Origin: Fastidiosipila sp.
Lineage (GTDB): Bacteria > Bacillota > Clostridia > Saccharofermentanales > DTU023
Direction of reading: 5' to 3'
DNA: 64,000 nt
NCBI GenBank assembly: GCA_012511175.1
Contig: JAAZGO010000011.1
Coordinates: 1-64,000, forward strand
Below are positions 34,859 through 45,400 of the stretch, piece by piece (the first letter of the stretch is position 1; every line of letters starts with the position of its first letter). Both the position numbers and the translations under genes were made by a program. The notes beneath the pieces are model-generated. The model had not been told where the DNA came from. It ran no database searches and saw nothing but the letters and a program-made list of their open reading frames with translations.

Positions 34859-36113
34859 GAACTCTTTTGAAGCGGGTTCAGCTGAGGTGATCTCGGTCGG
34901 AACTGAGTTGCTGGTCGGGCAAATCATCGACAGCAATGCCTGCTTTTTATCACAGCAATTGGCCGAACTGGGTATCTCAACTTATCGGCACACTGTTGTC
35001 GGTGATAATCCGGATCGTCTGGAGAAGGCCATCCGGATGGCCCTGGAAGACAATGACCTGGTCGTCACCACAGGCGGACTGGGCCCGACAGCTGACGATT
35101 TGACCGCGGAGGTGGCCGCCTCGGTGGCCGGCCTCCCCCTCCTGAAAGACAAGGCGGTGACGGAGGAACTCCGAAGAAGATATCCTGACCGGACGCGTTA
35201 CGATTTTTCTGTCTATCCAAAGGTTCCCTCAGGAGCCGTGGTTTTCAAAAATGAAACAGGAACGGCACCCGGCTCTTTCGTTTTTCTTAAAGCTTATGAC
35301 AACAGAAAAGCCATACTGATGCTTCCCGGCCCGCCTGATGAGATGGAGCCGATGTTTCTGGTTTCTGTCAGGCCTTTTTTGGAAACTTTCAGCCGTTATC
35401 GCTTCAGGCACCGCTACGTCCGTTTATTTGGCATCGGAGAATCAAAGGCAGAGGAACGCATCCGGGATCTTGTCGAAAGCCAGAAAGAAGTGACCATCGC
35501 TCCCTATGCCTCAATCAAGGAGGTCGTGATTCGTGTTTCCCAGCGAATGGACAAAGCAGGAGGAGAAGATCTCACGAAAGCCATGACAGAGAGTCTGGCC
35601 GGGCGTTTCGGACCGGATGTGTTCGAGGTTGGCTCCCGGCCCCTGGAAGCCGTTCTTCTTGATTTACTGGCAGAAAGGCAAATGACCATGGCCCTTGCCG
35701 AGTCCTGTACAGCGGGGATGGCCGCATCAACGCTGGCAGGTATTCCCGGTTCATCGGCAGTTCTTCTGGGCGGAGTGGTCACCTACAATAATGAGATGAA
35801 GAATCGCTTGCTGGGGGTGTCCAGCAAGATCCTGACATCCGCGGGAGCCGTCAGCTGTCCGGTTGCTATTGCCATGGCCGAAGGCTGCAGGGCAAGAACA
35901 GGGGCTGATGTGGCCCTGTCCTTCACCGGGATTGCGGGGCCGGGAGGCGGCACTGAGGAGATGCCGGCGGGAACGGTTTGGATTGCCTGCGCCAGGGCCG
36001 GGGCATCAACCGTGGCAAAGAAATACCATTTCGCAGGAGACCGCAACCGTGTCCGCACACGGGCGGTGTACACCGGTCTGGATCTCGTTCGGAGGCTGTT
36101 GCTCGGCCTATGA
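34842..36113 (+). CDS. cinA: CinA family protein (competence/damage-inducible, NMN deamidase)
   Basis: A 423-residue protein with an N-terminal MoaB/COG1058 domain (AEVISVGTELLVGQIIDSN, TTGGLGPTADD; about 10-175) and a C-terminal PncC domain (about 265-415; LAESCTAGMAASTLAGIPGSS, GGVVTYNNEMK, FTGIAGPGG) that in other species deamidates NMN. The frame is open upstream, but AAGGAAG precedes ATG 34842, which fits the family start and overlaps ftsK by 17 bases. cinA is often linked to recA, as here with one gene between. ATGA overlap with murJ suggests coupling. Confidence 0.92.
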   Translation: MTAAPENSFEAGSAEVISVGTELLVGQIIDSNACFLSQQLAELGISTYRHTVVGDNPDRLEKAIRMALEDNDLVVTTGGLGPTADDLTAEVAASVAGLPLLKDKAVTEELRRRYPDRTRYDFSVYPKVPSGAVVFKNETGTAPGSFVFLKAYDNRKAILMLPGPPDEMEPMFLVSVRPFLETFSRYRFRHRYVRLFGIGESKAEERIRDLVESQKEVTIAPYASIKEVVIRVSQRMDKAGGEDLTKAMTESLAGRFGPDVFEVGSRPLEAVLLDLLAERQMTMALAESCTAGMAASTLAGIPGSSAVLLGGVVTYNNEMKNRLLGVSSKILTSAGAVSCPVAIAMAEGCRARTGADVALSFTGIAGPGGGTEEMPAGTVWIACARAGASTVAKKYHFAGDRNRVRTRAVYTGLDLVRRLLLGL

Positions 36114-37735
36114 GAAGGCGCAGGGAGGAACACAGCTGGCTCTTGACGGATCCGCGAAAGACCGGCATGCGCGTCTTATCCACGGGAAGAGCGACGGCCG
36201 TCCTGATGTTTTCACTTGCCACGGCCAAGCTGACGGGTTTCGCAAGGGAGATCCTGATCGCGCCGACTTTTGGGTACGGGGTCAACACCGACGCCTATTT
36301 CATCGGTTTCCAGATTCCCGATCTGTTTTACCAGCTGCTTATTGGCGGCACCTTTGCCGCGGCGGTCACACCCGCCATGTCTGCAGCCCTGGCCCGTGAC
36401 GAAGAAAAGAAGATCTGGCGGAGCCTCAGCACCCTGATCAATGTCTTTCTGATTGCTTTTTTGACGGCTATCCTGTTGGGGGAACTATTCGCAGGCCCCA
36501 TTATCCGGCTCTACAATCCAAACAAGGACGCTGCCATCATTGAACGGGCGATCTCGGTTGCCCGGATGCTTTTTCCCCAGATCATCTTTCTCTTTTTGGC
36601 CGGCATGTGCGTGGGAGTCTTGAACGGTCACAAACTCTTTCAACGGGCTGCTTTTACGACAACACTCTACAACCTGGTCTGCATCTTTTTCATGATCCGC
36701 TGGGGGGATCAGTCAGCAGGGGCGCCTGCCAGAGTGGCCCTCGGCGTCGTGATCTCTTCGGCCGTCAACTTTCTATACCTGGCCTTTATGGCCAGGCGCG
36801 TCATTCACTATAAACCGATTATTGATTTGCAGGACAGGGGATATAGGAAGCTGATGAGGCTCGCCGTCCCGACGCTGATTTCGGGTACGGCCATCCAGCT
36901 CAACTCCATCATTCAGACTGGTTTCGCCAACCAGTTTACCGGGGCCGTGACATCGCTCCGCCATGCTCAAACCATGTGGAAGCTGCCCTATGGGATATTT
37001 GCGCTCGCCGTCGCCAGCGTGATGTCCCCCAGCCTGACCCGGGCCTTTGCCAACCGTCGTTTTGAGGACATGAGGAAGATCTACACCGAATCGCTCCGCC
37101 GCGCGCTCTATTTTGTCACGCCCTTCGTCCTCATCTTCGCCGTCATGGCGGAGGAGACAGTCGAAGCGGTTTTTCAATGGCGGGGTGCCATCCCCCTTGA
37201 AAATCTCCTCATTGAAGGGAGCCTGCTGCGCCTGTATAGCCCGGCCATTTTCTTCCTGACCTTCTATGAAGTAGCCAACCAGGCTTTCTATGCCCGTCAT
37301 ATGACGCGCGTATCGCTTCTGACATCCATCGTTTCCCTGGTGCTCAACCCCCTGTTTTGTGTTTTGTTCACACAGGTTTTCGATTGGGGTATTTACGGCC
37401 TTCCAGTCGCTTACATCCTGAACAGCGCCATCAACATGGTCATGATTTCATTTCTCTACCGCCTCCACATAAAAAAGGCCAGACCCTACCGGATGTTGCC
37501 CTTCTACCTCCGGCTGGCCTTCTGCTCAGCGACAACGGTCATTGTGATACTGGGACTGAACACACTGCCATTGGAGCCGTCAGGGAAAATTGGCCAGCTC
37601 CTTATCTATTCCGTCAAGGCACTGATGGCCATCCTGACTTATTATCTGACGGGCCTTGCCATCAATTTCCGCGAATCAAAGGATTTGCAGGGCATGATCC
37701 GCCGGTTTTTAAAACTGTCACCCGCGCGTTCTTGA
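36110..37735 (+). CDS. murJ: Lipid II flippase MurJ
   Basis: Polytopic MOP-superfamily protein of 541 residues with about 13-14 membrane helices. It carries family stretches such as TGFAREILIAPTFGYGVNTDA near the start, PDLFYQLLIGGTFAAAVTP and LYSPAIFFLTFYEVANQAFYA. MurJ flips lipid II across the membrane for wall synthesis. ATG 36110 overlaps the cinA stop (ATGA); the longer open frame lies inside cinA. A related O-antigen or polysaccharide flippase is a less likely alternative. Confidence 0.88.
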   Translation: MRRRREEHSWLLTDPRKTGMRVLSTGRATAVLMFSLATAKLTGFAREILIAPTFGYGVNTDAYFIGFQIPDLFYQLLIGGTFAAAVTPAMSAALARDEEKKIWRSLSTLINVFLIAFLTAILLGELFAGPIIRLYNPNKDAAIIERAISVARMLFPQIIFLFLAGMCVGVLNGHKLFQRAAFTTTLYNLVCIFFMIRWGDQSAGAPARVALGVVISSAVNFLYLAFMARRVIHYKPIIDLQDRGYRKLMRLAVPTLISGTAIQLNSIIQTGFANQFTGAVTSLRHAQTMWKLPYGIFALAVASVMSPSLTRAFANRRFEDMRKIYTESLRRALYFVTPFVLIFAVMAEETVEAVFQWRGAIPLENLLIEGSLLRLYSPAIFFLTFYEVANQAFYARHMTRVSLLTSIVSLVLNPLFCVLFTQVFDWGIYGLPVAYILNSAINMVMISFLYRLHIKKARPYRMLPFYLRLAFCSATTVIVILGLNTLPLEPSGKIGQLLIYSVKALMAILTYYLTGLAINFRESKDLQGMIRRFLKLSPARS

Positions 37736-37784
37736 CCGGCAGGACAAAAAGGCAGTCAAAAGCGGATTCAGAATGCCGGTTCCA

Positions 37785-37813
37785 TTGACGGAGACAGACA
37801 CTTTCGGTAAGAT
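37785..37813 (+). promoter_or_regulatory. recA promoter
   Basis: TTGACG (37785-37790), 17-base spacer, TAAGAT (37808-37813), about 70 bases before recA. Confidence 0.82.
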
Positions 37814-37829
37814 GGAATTAATCGAGAAG

Positions 37830-37841
37830 GAACAAAAGTTC
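37830..37841 (+). promoter_or_regulatory. LexA/DinR SOS box upstream of recA
   Basis: GAACAAAAGTTC is an exact match to the GAAC-N4-GTTC core of the Firmicutes SOS operator. It begins 16 bases after the -10 box, just past the expected start site, where LexA would block transcription. lexA itself is not in the window. Confidence 0.8.
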
Positions 37842-37887
37842 TGAACAAAAGAATCATGAGATTGAATGAAATCTGCGGGAGGTTGCC

Positions 37888-39018
37888 ATGGCCAAGGGAG
37901 CCAAATCGAAACAGGATATCAAGCCAAGAGAAGATAAAGACCGCCAGGCTGCACTCAAAGCGGCGCTGGACAGGATCGAAAAAGATTTCGGCAAGGGAGC
38001 CGTCCTGACACTCGGAGATACAGAAGTCATGGAGGTGGAGTCGATCCCGACAGGAGCGCTCTCCCTGGATGTGGCGCTTGGCATCGGCGGTTTGCCCAGA
38101 GGCAGGGTGATCGAGGTGTACGGGCCTGAGTCTTCCGGGAAAACGACCGTGGCCCTCCACAGCATCGCGGAGGCCCAGAAACGCGGAGGCATCGCGGCTT
38201 TCATTGACGCGGAGCATTCACTCGATCCGTCCTATGCTGAGAATTTGGGTGTTGATATTGAGAACCTGATTGTATCCCAGCCCGATTACGGGGAGCAGGC
38301 GCTTGAAATTGCCGAGGCATTGGCGCGGTCGGGAGCCGTTGACGTAATCGTGATTGATTCAGTGGCAGCACTTGTTCCCCGTGCCGAAATTGACGGGGAA
38401 ATGGGTGATGCCGTCGTCGGCCTTCAGGCAAGGTTGATGTCCCAGGCTTTGCGCAAACTGGCTGCTGTCATCAATAAAAGCCGTACCATGGTCATTTTCA
38501 TCAATCAGCTGCGCGAAAAGATCGGTGTTATGTTTGGCAGCCCGGAAACAACGACAGGGGGCAGGGCGCTTAAATTCTACGCCAGTGTCAGGCTCGACAT
38601 CAGGCGAATCGGCAAGATCGAAATGGGAGATAAGCTGATCGGATCAAGGACCAGGGCCAAGGTGGTCAAGAATAAAGTGGCGCCCCCTTTTCACGAGGCG
38701 GAATTTGATATCCTCTATGGCCGGGGCATTTCCCAAACCGGCTGTGTCCTTGATATGGGTGTTGATGCAGACATTATCAAGAAGAGCGGATCATGGTTTT
38801 CCTATCAGGACAAGCGCCTGGGCCAGGGTCGGGACAATGTGCGGGCTTTTCTTGAAGAAGAGGCGAATCGTGAACTTTATGAGGAAATCGAAGAGCAGGT
38901 TCGCAGCTACTACCTGGACGAATCCGGCCGAAAAAGTGTCGATACCGGACAGGCGGGCCATGATGACAGTGACTTGCTTGATGCCGATGTTGACGCCATG
39001 CTCGGACTCGATTTATGA
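37888..39018 (+). CDS. recA: Recombinase RecA
   Basis: A 376-residue strand-exchange protein and SOS co-protease. Motifs: Walker [10 protein letters not shown] near 72-80, [15 protein letters not shown], the L1/L2 region [21 protein letters not shown], and an acidic C-terminal tail ending [16 protein letters not shown] is placed before the ATG. A small deviation is AEHSLDP where AEHALDP is usual. Expression is probably SOS-controlled through the upstream box. recX overlaps its stop by four bases. Confidence 0.98.
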   Translation: MAKGAKSKQDIKPREDKDRQAALKAALDRIEKDFGKGAVLTLGDTEVMEVESIPTGALSLDVALGIGGLPRGRVIEVYGPESSGKTTVALHSIAEAQKRGGIAAFIDAEHSLDPSYAENLGVDIENLIVSQPDYGEQALEIAEALARSGAVDVIVIDSVAALVPRAEIDGEMGDAVVGLQARLMSQALRKLAAVINKSRTMVIFINQLREKIGVMFGSPETTTGGRALKFYASVRLDIRRIGKIEMGDKLIGSRTRAKVVKNKVAPPFHEAEFDILYGRGISQTGCVLDMGVDADIIKKSGSWFSYQDKRLGQGRDNVRAFLEEEANRELYEEIEEQVRSYYLDESGRKSVDTGQAGHDDSDLLDADVDAMLGLDL

Positions 39019-39470
39019 GCCTTCCGCAAGCATTCGAGGAAGCCCGGCAAAAGGCGGCAGCTTTCATTGGCATTGACCGTTCGAAGTCGTCCGGCCGTGT
39101 CAGGCAGAACCTGCTGAAAAAAGGAATCGATCCAAAAGTTGCCGATGAAGTCGTAGACTATTTCATCAAAATTGACTACATCAATGACCAGCGGGCAGCG
39201 GCAGCGGTTGCTGCCCGGTACCATGGGCGAAAAATCAGGTCAAGGCGCTGCATGAAGGATGTATTCATTCGAAATGGCATTGATGCGGATGTGGCCGGAC
39301 AATACGTATTGCGTCTTGATGAAGACAGGGAAACGGCCACCCGGCTCTGCCGGCACGCTTTCCCGGACGCTTCGCCCGGCCAGGAAACAGAAATGATGAA
39401 ACTCCTGACCCGGCGCGGCTATCCCGCGGGGCTGGCGCGTGAGGTGATCCGAAACCATCTGGAATTATGA
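39015..39470 (+). CDS. recX: RecA regulator RecX
   Basis: A 151-residue, helix-rich RecX that binds the RecA filament and limits its activity. It shows the tandem three-helix repeats of the family (e.g. [53 protein letters not shown]). ATGA overlap with recA and overlap with rimO imply coupled translation. It is shorter than B. subtilis RecX but typical of Clostridia. Confidence 0.85.
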   Translation: MSLPQAFEEARQKAAAFIGIDRSKSSGRVRQNLLKKGIDPKVADEVVDYFIKIDYINDQRAAAAVAARYHGRKIRSRRCMKDVFIRNGIDADVAGQYVLRLDEDRETATRLCRHAFPDASPGQETEMMKLLTRRGYPAGLAREVIRNHLEL

Positions 39471-40819
39471 ATCAGTCTTATTATCTTCTGTCTCTTGGCT
39501 GTCCCAAAAATGAAGTTGATTCCGAATGCATGAGCGCCCTTCTGAAAGAGGCAGGGTATTCTTTCACCGATGATCCTTCCTCGGCCAGATATTTGATTGT
39601 CAATACTTGCGCCTTCATTGAGCCGGCCGTTGAAGAAGCCATCGGGGCCATTCTTGATCTGGCCGGGCAGAAGGGGGAGAACTCCTTTCTGGTTGTTGCC
39701 GGCTGTCTCTCCCAGCGTTACAAAGAAGAAATTTTCGAAGAATTTCCTGAAGTGGATGCCATTCTTGGAACCGGGGAGTTCAGCCGGATTGCGGACACGC
39801 TGAGAAGTCTGGCAGACGGGTTGGGACTGCGTTCGCACCGTCCCGGTCCCCCGGAGGATGTCTCCCATCTTGATGTTGTCCGGGTTCCGTCCGCTCCTCA
39901 AGGCACTTATGCCTACCTGAAAATTGCAGAAGGTTGTTCCAATGCCTGTGCCTATTGCACCATCCCCCGCTTGCGCGGGCCCCAGCGATCCAGGCCGCCT
40001 CAGGCCATTATAAAAGAGGCCCGCTGTTTGGCGGATCAGGGCGTCCGTGAACTGATTCTGATTGCCCAGGATACGACACGCTATGGTCATGACCTGCCGG
40101 GAAGGCCGACTTTGGCCTCGCTTTTAAAACAGCTGTCGCGGGAACTGCCCGCGATCGAGCTGATCCGCTGCCTCTATTTTTATGCCGGTGCAGTGACTGA
40201 TGAATTGATCGAAGAGATGGCTGTCAACCCCAAGGTTGCGCACTACATCGATCTTCCCATTCAACACGCTTCCAACGCGGTTCTGGAACGGATGGGGCGG
40301 CACGAAACCATCGGGGAGATCACCGGAAAAATTGAACAATTCCGGCGATTGATTCCGGATGTCATCATTCGTTCGACTGTCATCACTGGTTTTCCTGGTG
40401 AAAAGGAAGAGGATTTCCAAAAACTGCTTGATTATGTCAGGGATATCCGATTTGACAGGCTGGGTTGTTTTGTCTTCTATCCGGAGGAGGGGACGCCTGC
40501 GGCTCTGATGGCGGATCAGGTCCCCCGCACCCTGGCGTCATCCCGGGCAACAAAAATCATGGAAGTCCAAAAAGGCATTGCGCTTGAGGCCAATCGAAAA
40601 AGGATCGGTTCAGTAACACCTGTCCTTTTTGAAGGGGTCCATGCGCGTGGTATACTCTTTCAAGGGAGAAGCTACGGCGAGGCGCCGGATATTGATCCTC
40701 TTATTTTTGTTGCGGCCACAAGGGACGACCTTGCGATTGGCAGCAGGCCGGCCGTACGAATTGTAGAGGCTCGTCCCTACGAGCTGATAGGAGTATCTGT
40801 TCATGAACATTGCCAATAA
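39467..40819 (+). CDS. rimO: Ribosomal protein S12 methylthiotransferase RimO
   Basis: Radical-SAM methylthiotransferase that modifies an aspartate of ribosomal protein S12. The 450-residue protein has the UPF0004 domain with LGCPKNEVDSE, NTCAFIEPA and VVAGCLSQRY supplying three cluster cysteines, the radical-SAM motif CSNACAYC (C157, C161, C164), and a C-terminal TRAM domain (about 375-445). The CPKN motif and ACAYC pattern favour RimO over MiaB. It overlaps recX by four bases and pgsA by 17. Confidence 0.94.
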   Translation: MNQSYYLLSLGCPKNEVDSECMSALLKEAGYSFTDDPSSARYLIVNTCAFIEPAVEEAIGAILDLAGQKGENSFLVVAGCLSQRYKEEIFEEFPEVDAILGTGEFSRIADTLRSLADGLGLRSHRPGPPEDVSHLDVVRVPSAPQGTYAYLKIAEGCSNACAYCTIPRLRGPQRSRPPQAIIKEARCLADQGVRELILIAQDTTRYGHDLPGRPTLASLLKQLSRELPAIELIRCLYFYAGAVTDELIEEMAVNPKVAHYIDLPIQHASNAVLERMGRHETIGEITGKIEQFRRLIPDVIIRSTVITGFPGEKEEDFQKLLDYVRDIRFDRLGCFVFYPEEGTPAALMADQVPRTLASSRATKIMEVQKGIALEANRKRIGSVTPVLFEGVHARGILFQGRSYGEAPDIDPLIFVAATRDDLAIGSRPAVRIVEARPYELIGVSVHEHCQ

Positions 40820-41426
40820 GCTGACGCTGTCAAGAATCATCATGATTCCCTTCATTCTGTTCTTTCTCCTGCCCTTGCCTTACTGTGAGACCTGCGCCTT
40901 TTCCGGCTTCATCGTATCGGCTCCTGGCCGCGTGATTGCCTTTGTCCTCTTTATTTTGGCAGCCATGACTGACCTGCTTGACGGAATGCTGGCGCGGAAG
41001 CAGGGCCTGGTTTCCAATTTCGGAAAGCTGGTTGATCCCATCGCTGACAAACTCCTGGTTTTATCTGTTTTTACCGCCTTTGTACAGCTGGGACGGATCT
41101 CCACTTACGTCATTGTCCTGATCGCGGCTCGCGAGTTTTTTGTGACGGGAATCCGTGTTGTCAGTATTGAACAGGGGCAGGTGATTGCGGCGAGCTGGTT
41201 TGGAAAAATCAAGACAATCTTCCAGATCATTGCCCTGGGATCTTTAATGTTTGAACCGATTATTGTCCAGTGGTTCGATCCATCCCTTCCTTTTTTGGGT
41301 TATGGACAGCCATGGACCATACCCGGGGATGTTCTGGTGGCCGTCACCCTGCTGCTGACCGTCTTCTCAGGTCTTGACTACTGGCTTAAAAATAGAGAGC
41401 TCTTGACGGGTGCTTTCCGGGTCTAG
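40803..41426 (+). CDS. pgsA: CDP-diacylglycerol-glycerol-3-phosphate 3-phosphatidyltransferase
   Basis: Membrane enzyme that makes phosphatidylglycerol phosphate, the precursor of phosphatidylglycerol. The 207-residue protein has several membrane segments and the CDP-alcohol phosphotransferase motif: MTDLLDGMLARKQGLVSNFG continuing to KLVDPIADK (DGxxAR...G...D...D) near residues 58-85. It starts NIANKLTLSRIIMIPF, as is typical for PgsA. The rimO-pgsA overlap and the recA neighbourhood match many clostridial genomes. Confidence 0.94.
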   Translation: MNIANKLTLSRIIMIPFILFFLLPLPYCETCAFSGFIVSAPGRVIAFVLFILAAMTDLLDGMLARKQGLVSNFGKLVDPIADKLLVLSVFTAFVQLGRISTYVIVLIAAREFFVTGIRVVSIEQGQVIAASWFGKIKTIFQIIALGSLMFEPIIVQWFDPSLPFLGYGQPWTIPGDVLVAVTLLLTVFSGLDYWLKNRELLTGAFRV

Positions 41427-41478
41427 CGGATTTCATACCTGAAGGGCTGCCTGAAATTTGAATTTATGGAGGGTTCTT

Positions 41479-41718
41479 ATGACGAAACAGGAAATCTTGG
41501 AACGTATCCGGACCATACTGGCGGATCAGCTCAGCATTGACAAAGAGTCAATCGAAATGACTTCAAGCATCATCGAAGATCTTAATGCGGACTCTCTTGA
41601 CATCGTAGAAATGGTCATGTCCCTTGAATCTGAGTTTGACTTGCAAATCATGGACGAAGAAGCGGAACGCATCCGTACCGTCGGGGATGCCGTCGACTTC
41701 ATCCACGCCCATTTATAG
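41479..41718 (+). CDS. acpP: Acyl carrier protein
   Basis: A 79-residue acidic ACP. The phosphopantetheine attachment site is Ser39 in [19 protein letters not shown] is placed before ATG 41479; an upstream in-frame ATG at 41458 lacks a site. It carries acyl chains in fatty-acid synthesis. It is followed directly by rnc, a common pairing. Confidence 0.95.
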   Translation: MTKQEILERIRTILADQLSIDKESIEMTSSIIEDLNADSLDIVEMVMSLESEFDLQIMDEEAERIRTVGDAVDFIHAHL

Positions 41719-42473
41719 TGAGTGGCGTACCGTCCCTGAAAACCAGGGCGCACCCATCAGACGACGTGCCAATCGATTTTTCCATTTTGGAGAACCGTCT
41801 CGGTTACTCTTTTGAAAACCGCCGGTTGCTTGCAGAAGCGCTGACGCATCCTTCCTATGCCTACGAACAGCAAAATGCAACCCGGGATAATCAGCGGCTT
41901 GAGTTCCTGGGTGACGCTGTCCTCCAGCTGATCGTGACGGAACATCTATACGCAGAAAACCCGGATGCCCCCGAAGGAATGATGACCAAAATCCGCGCGG
42001 GTCTGGTCTGTGAGCGGACGCTTGCCCAGCTGGCACTGTCGCTCGAACTGGGGAACTTTCTCAGGCTCGGGCATGGCGAATTCCTGACAGGAGGCGGATC
42101 CAACCCTTCCAATTTATCCGACGCTGTCGAAGCGGTCCTCGGTGCCATTTACCTTGAAAGGGGAATGGAGGCTGCCCGGCAAGTGGTGATCCGCTTGCTG
42201 CAACCCTACTTCAAGCTGGCCGTCAACGGCGGTCTCGACAACGATTTTAAAAGCAGGCTTTTCGAGTGGACCCAGTCGCATAAAAAGATGGATCTGGAGT
42301 TTCGGGTTCTTGAAACAAGCGGACCGGACCATGACCGGCAATACACCGTAGGCCTTTACATCGACAGTCAGCTGAAAAAAACGGGTGTAGGGAAAACCAA
42401 AAAGGCAGCGGAACAGGAAGCTTCGCGCCGGTTTCTGGAAAGCTTGACGGGAGATGAAACAGGACCATGCTGA
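41718..42473 (+). CDS. rnc: Ribonuclease III
   Basis: Double-strand-specific endoribonuclease for rRNA and mRNA processing. The 251-residue protein has the catalytic domain with NQRLEFLGDAVLQ (near 58-70) and the second metal-site stretch LSDAVEAVLGAIYLE, then a C-terminal double-stranded RNA-binding domain (about 175-245, with GKTKKAAEQEASRRFLE). The GTG start at 41718 shares a base with the acpP stop; a GTG at 41766 is a possible shorter start. smc overlaps its end by seven bases, the conserved rnc-smc-ftsY order. Confidence 0.95.
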   Translation: MSGVPSLKTRAHPSDDVPIDFSILENRLGYSFENRRLLAEALTHPSYAYEQQNATRDNQRLEFLGDAVLQLIVTEHLYAENPDAPEGMMTKIRAGLVCERTLAQLALSLELGNFLRLGHGEFLTGGGSNPSNLSDAVEAVLGAIYLERGMEAARQVVIRLLQPYFKLAVNGGLDNDFKSRLFEWTQSHKKMDLEFRVLETSGPDHDRQYTVGLYIDSQLKKTGVGKTKKAAEQEASRRFLESLTGDETGPC

Positions 42474-45400
42474 AATCGCTTGAGATCCAGGGGTTTAAAT
42501 CATTTCCCGAATATACGCAAATCAATTTTCACAAAGGTATCACAGCGATCGTTGGTCCTAATGGGGCCGGCAAATCGAACATAACCGACGCCATCCGCTG
42601 GGTGCTGGGCGAGCAGAGCGCAAAAACCCTTCGGGGACAGCGAATGGAAGACGTGATCTTTGACGGGACCGCACAACGACGCCCGGTCAGCTTTTCTGAA
42701 GTGACCCTGACCCTTGACAATTCCAAGAAGATTCTACCCATTGACTACGAAACAGTTTCGCTCACCAGACGGTATTTCCGGTCGGGTGACAGTGAATATC
42801 TGATCAATAAAACTCCCTGCAGGCTGAAGGATATCAACAGGCTGCTGATGGACACAGCGGTGGGCCTGGACGGTTACTCGATCATCGGGCAGGGGCGTGT
42901 GGATGAAATTCTGAGCAATAAATCAGAGGATAGGCGGGCCATATTCGAGGAAGCGTCCGGCATTGTCCAGTTCAGAAGCCGCAAGGAAGAGGCACTGCGC
43001 AAGATTGAGCGGAGTGAACAGAATCTTGTCCGTGTCGACGATCTGCTCGCAGAACTGGAAAACCAGGCGGTACTGCTTGAAAAACAAGCTGAAGATGCGC
43101 GTTCCCACATGGATCTGGCGTCGCGGTTCCGCAAGCTTGACACAGCTCTTGTCTTGAGGCAGCTGGAAACGCTGGAAAGCCAGAAAGCGAAAAAGGAGAG
43201 CGAAGCCTCCCTGATTGAAGCAGATCTTGAAGAAGCAAGAAAAGCACAAGACCATGAGCGGGCAAACCATGAATCTTCTATACATACCATTGATCAGCTC
43301 GACCGTAAACTGGAGCTTGAACAGACGCATTTCAACGAGTTATCTGTGAAAGAGACCGAGCATATTGGCCTTGAAGCACTTTACAAGGAAAAATACTCCA
43401 GCTCCAAAGAGGGAGCGGAATCGCTTCTGGAAGAAAAGAACAGGCTGGTCATGCAGGTCATGGCAGCTGAGCAGGATCTGGCGGGACGTGCGTCTGAGCG
43501 TGATGATCTTATGCAGCGCCGCAATGTTCTGGAAAAACAACTGGAAGGCGAAAAGAAGCGGCTTTTGTCTTTGAAAGAAAGGGCTGACGGCCATGGAAAA
43601 GACCTCTCCGATCTGACTGTCAGGCGGGAAGAGAGAATGAGCCGGCTGGCGGACATCCGCGCCTCACTCCAGGAAATGGCGGGGGAAAAGCAGGCTCTGG
43701 AGAAAAGTTTCCAGCGCCTTAAAACTGACAAATCAACCTTGGCAGAAGAAATCGCCACCGCTGCCGAATACCTGAAAAATCTCGGCCGTGACAGGTCATC
43801 CTGTGAAGATGGCATTACGGTTTTGCAAAGCCGGGCGGCTGAAGCCAAAAAGAATACACAGCAGGGTCACCGTCAGACTGATTCCATTGAACAGGCGGCG
43901 GAGGAGCTCAGCCGAAAAATTAAACAATTGGCTTATGAGGCGGATACACTTGAACGGCTCGAACTGGATTATGAGGGATATTCGCAACCGGTCAGGCAAA
44001 TCATGCAGGAAGAGGGGAAGACGGCCCGCGGGGGAATTTACGGCCCTCTGGGTTCTCTGCTGACCGTCCCTGAAACACTTCGGCAGGCGGTTGAAATAGC
44101 CCTTGGCGCCTCTGCCCATCACCTGGTGTGCGACAAGGAGGAAACAGCCGAGTACTGGATTGACTGGCTTCGGCGAACCCGTCAAGGCCGTGCCACCTTT
44201 TTGCCGGTTCAATCACTCTCCTTTGGCACCGTGGATCAAAAAACGCTGGATACCGCTTCAACAAGCAAAGGCTGGATAGGGCTTGCCAGTGAGGCCGTCA
44301 TCTGTGATCAGGCTATCCTCCCCGCGGTCCGCTATACCCTGGGGCGGACCCTGCTGGTGCAAACGCTCGAGGATGCCGTCGAGCTGAGCCGGAAGACCGG
44401 CCGCCGTTATTCAGTGGTAACACGTGACGGTGACGTTGTCCACAGGGGAGGGTCCATGACAGGCGGTCACCGGTCGGCACGGTCAACGGGCGTGCTGGGG
44501 CGTCCCGGGCGCATCCAGGCAGCCAGGCAGGAGGCTGCGGAAATGGCGGGAGAGCTTGAAGAGACCAGGAGAAAGTTCGATGCAGCCAAAGAAGAACTCC
44601 GTTCCTTTGCCGAGTCGGAGGAAGGCATCCTGGAGGAATTGGCTCAGGCCCGGCGTGAACTTGTGAGGCTTGAAGCCGAAGAGGAAGCGAAAGAATCAGC
44701 TCTCCGGCGAATCCAAACAGAGAGGGAAAAGTTGGAGGAAGAGGAAGCCCGGCTCACGGAACGGCTTGCCGAGCTTGACGGCTCCATGGCCCGGATGGGG
44801 CAGGATATCCAGGAGGGGGAAAGAGAACGTCAGGATCTGGAGGAAGGCATCGGGACACTCAAAACGGAGCATGAAGAGGAGCTAAGCCTTTATCATGATT
44901 GCCGGGAAACCGTAACCAAACTGGAACTTTCCATCGCTTCGATCGCTGACTTGCTGGCTGGTTTTGATAAAAGGGCGGCGCAGTCGGACCGGGAAATCGA
45001 AGCAGCCCGTCTGCGGCTTTCTTCACTTGAACGGGAGTGGGAGAGCCAGACTCGGAAAATGGAACAAGCCAGGAACGACATTGAGCTGAATGAAAAGGCC
45101 CTGGGTCAGATCGGGGAAATGATTAAGGCGAGCCGGGCCTCTTTGGAGGACCTGCTGACCCGCCGCGAAGAGGCCTTTACCCGCCAGCGTGCTCTCTTGG
45201 GTTCCATGAACAGCGCGGGGGATCTCGTCGCCTCACTCCAAACGGTACTCGAACGCCGAAAGGCCGAAACGCAGCGGGCAGAGCAACAGATCGACGATCA
45301 GCTGAACCGGCTTTGGGAAACACATGGCTTGACGCGGGCGGAAGCGGAAGGTGAGGCGGACTCCATCCCGTCGCTTGCCAAGGCAACGGCAGAGCGCGAC

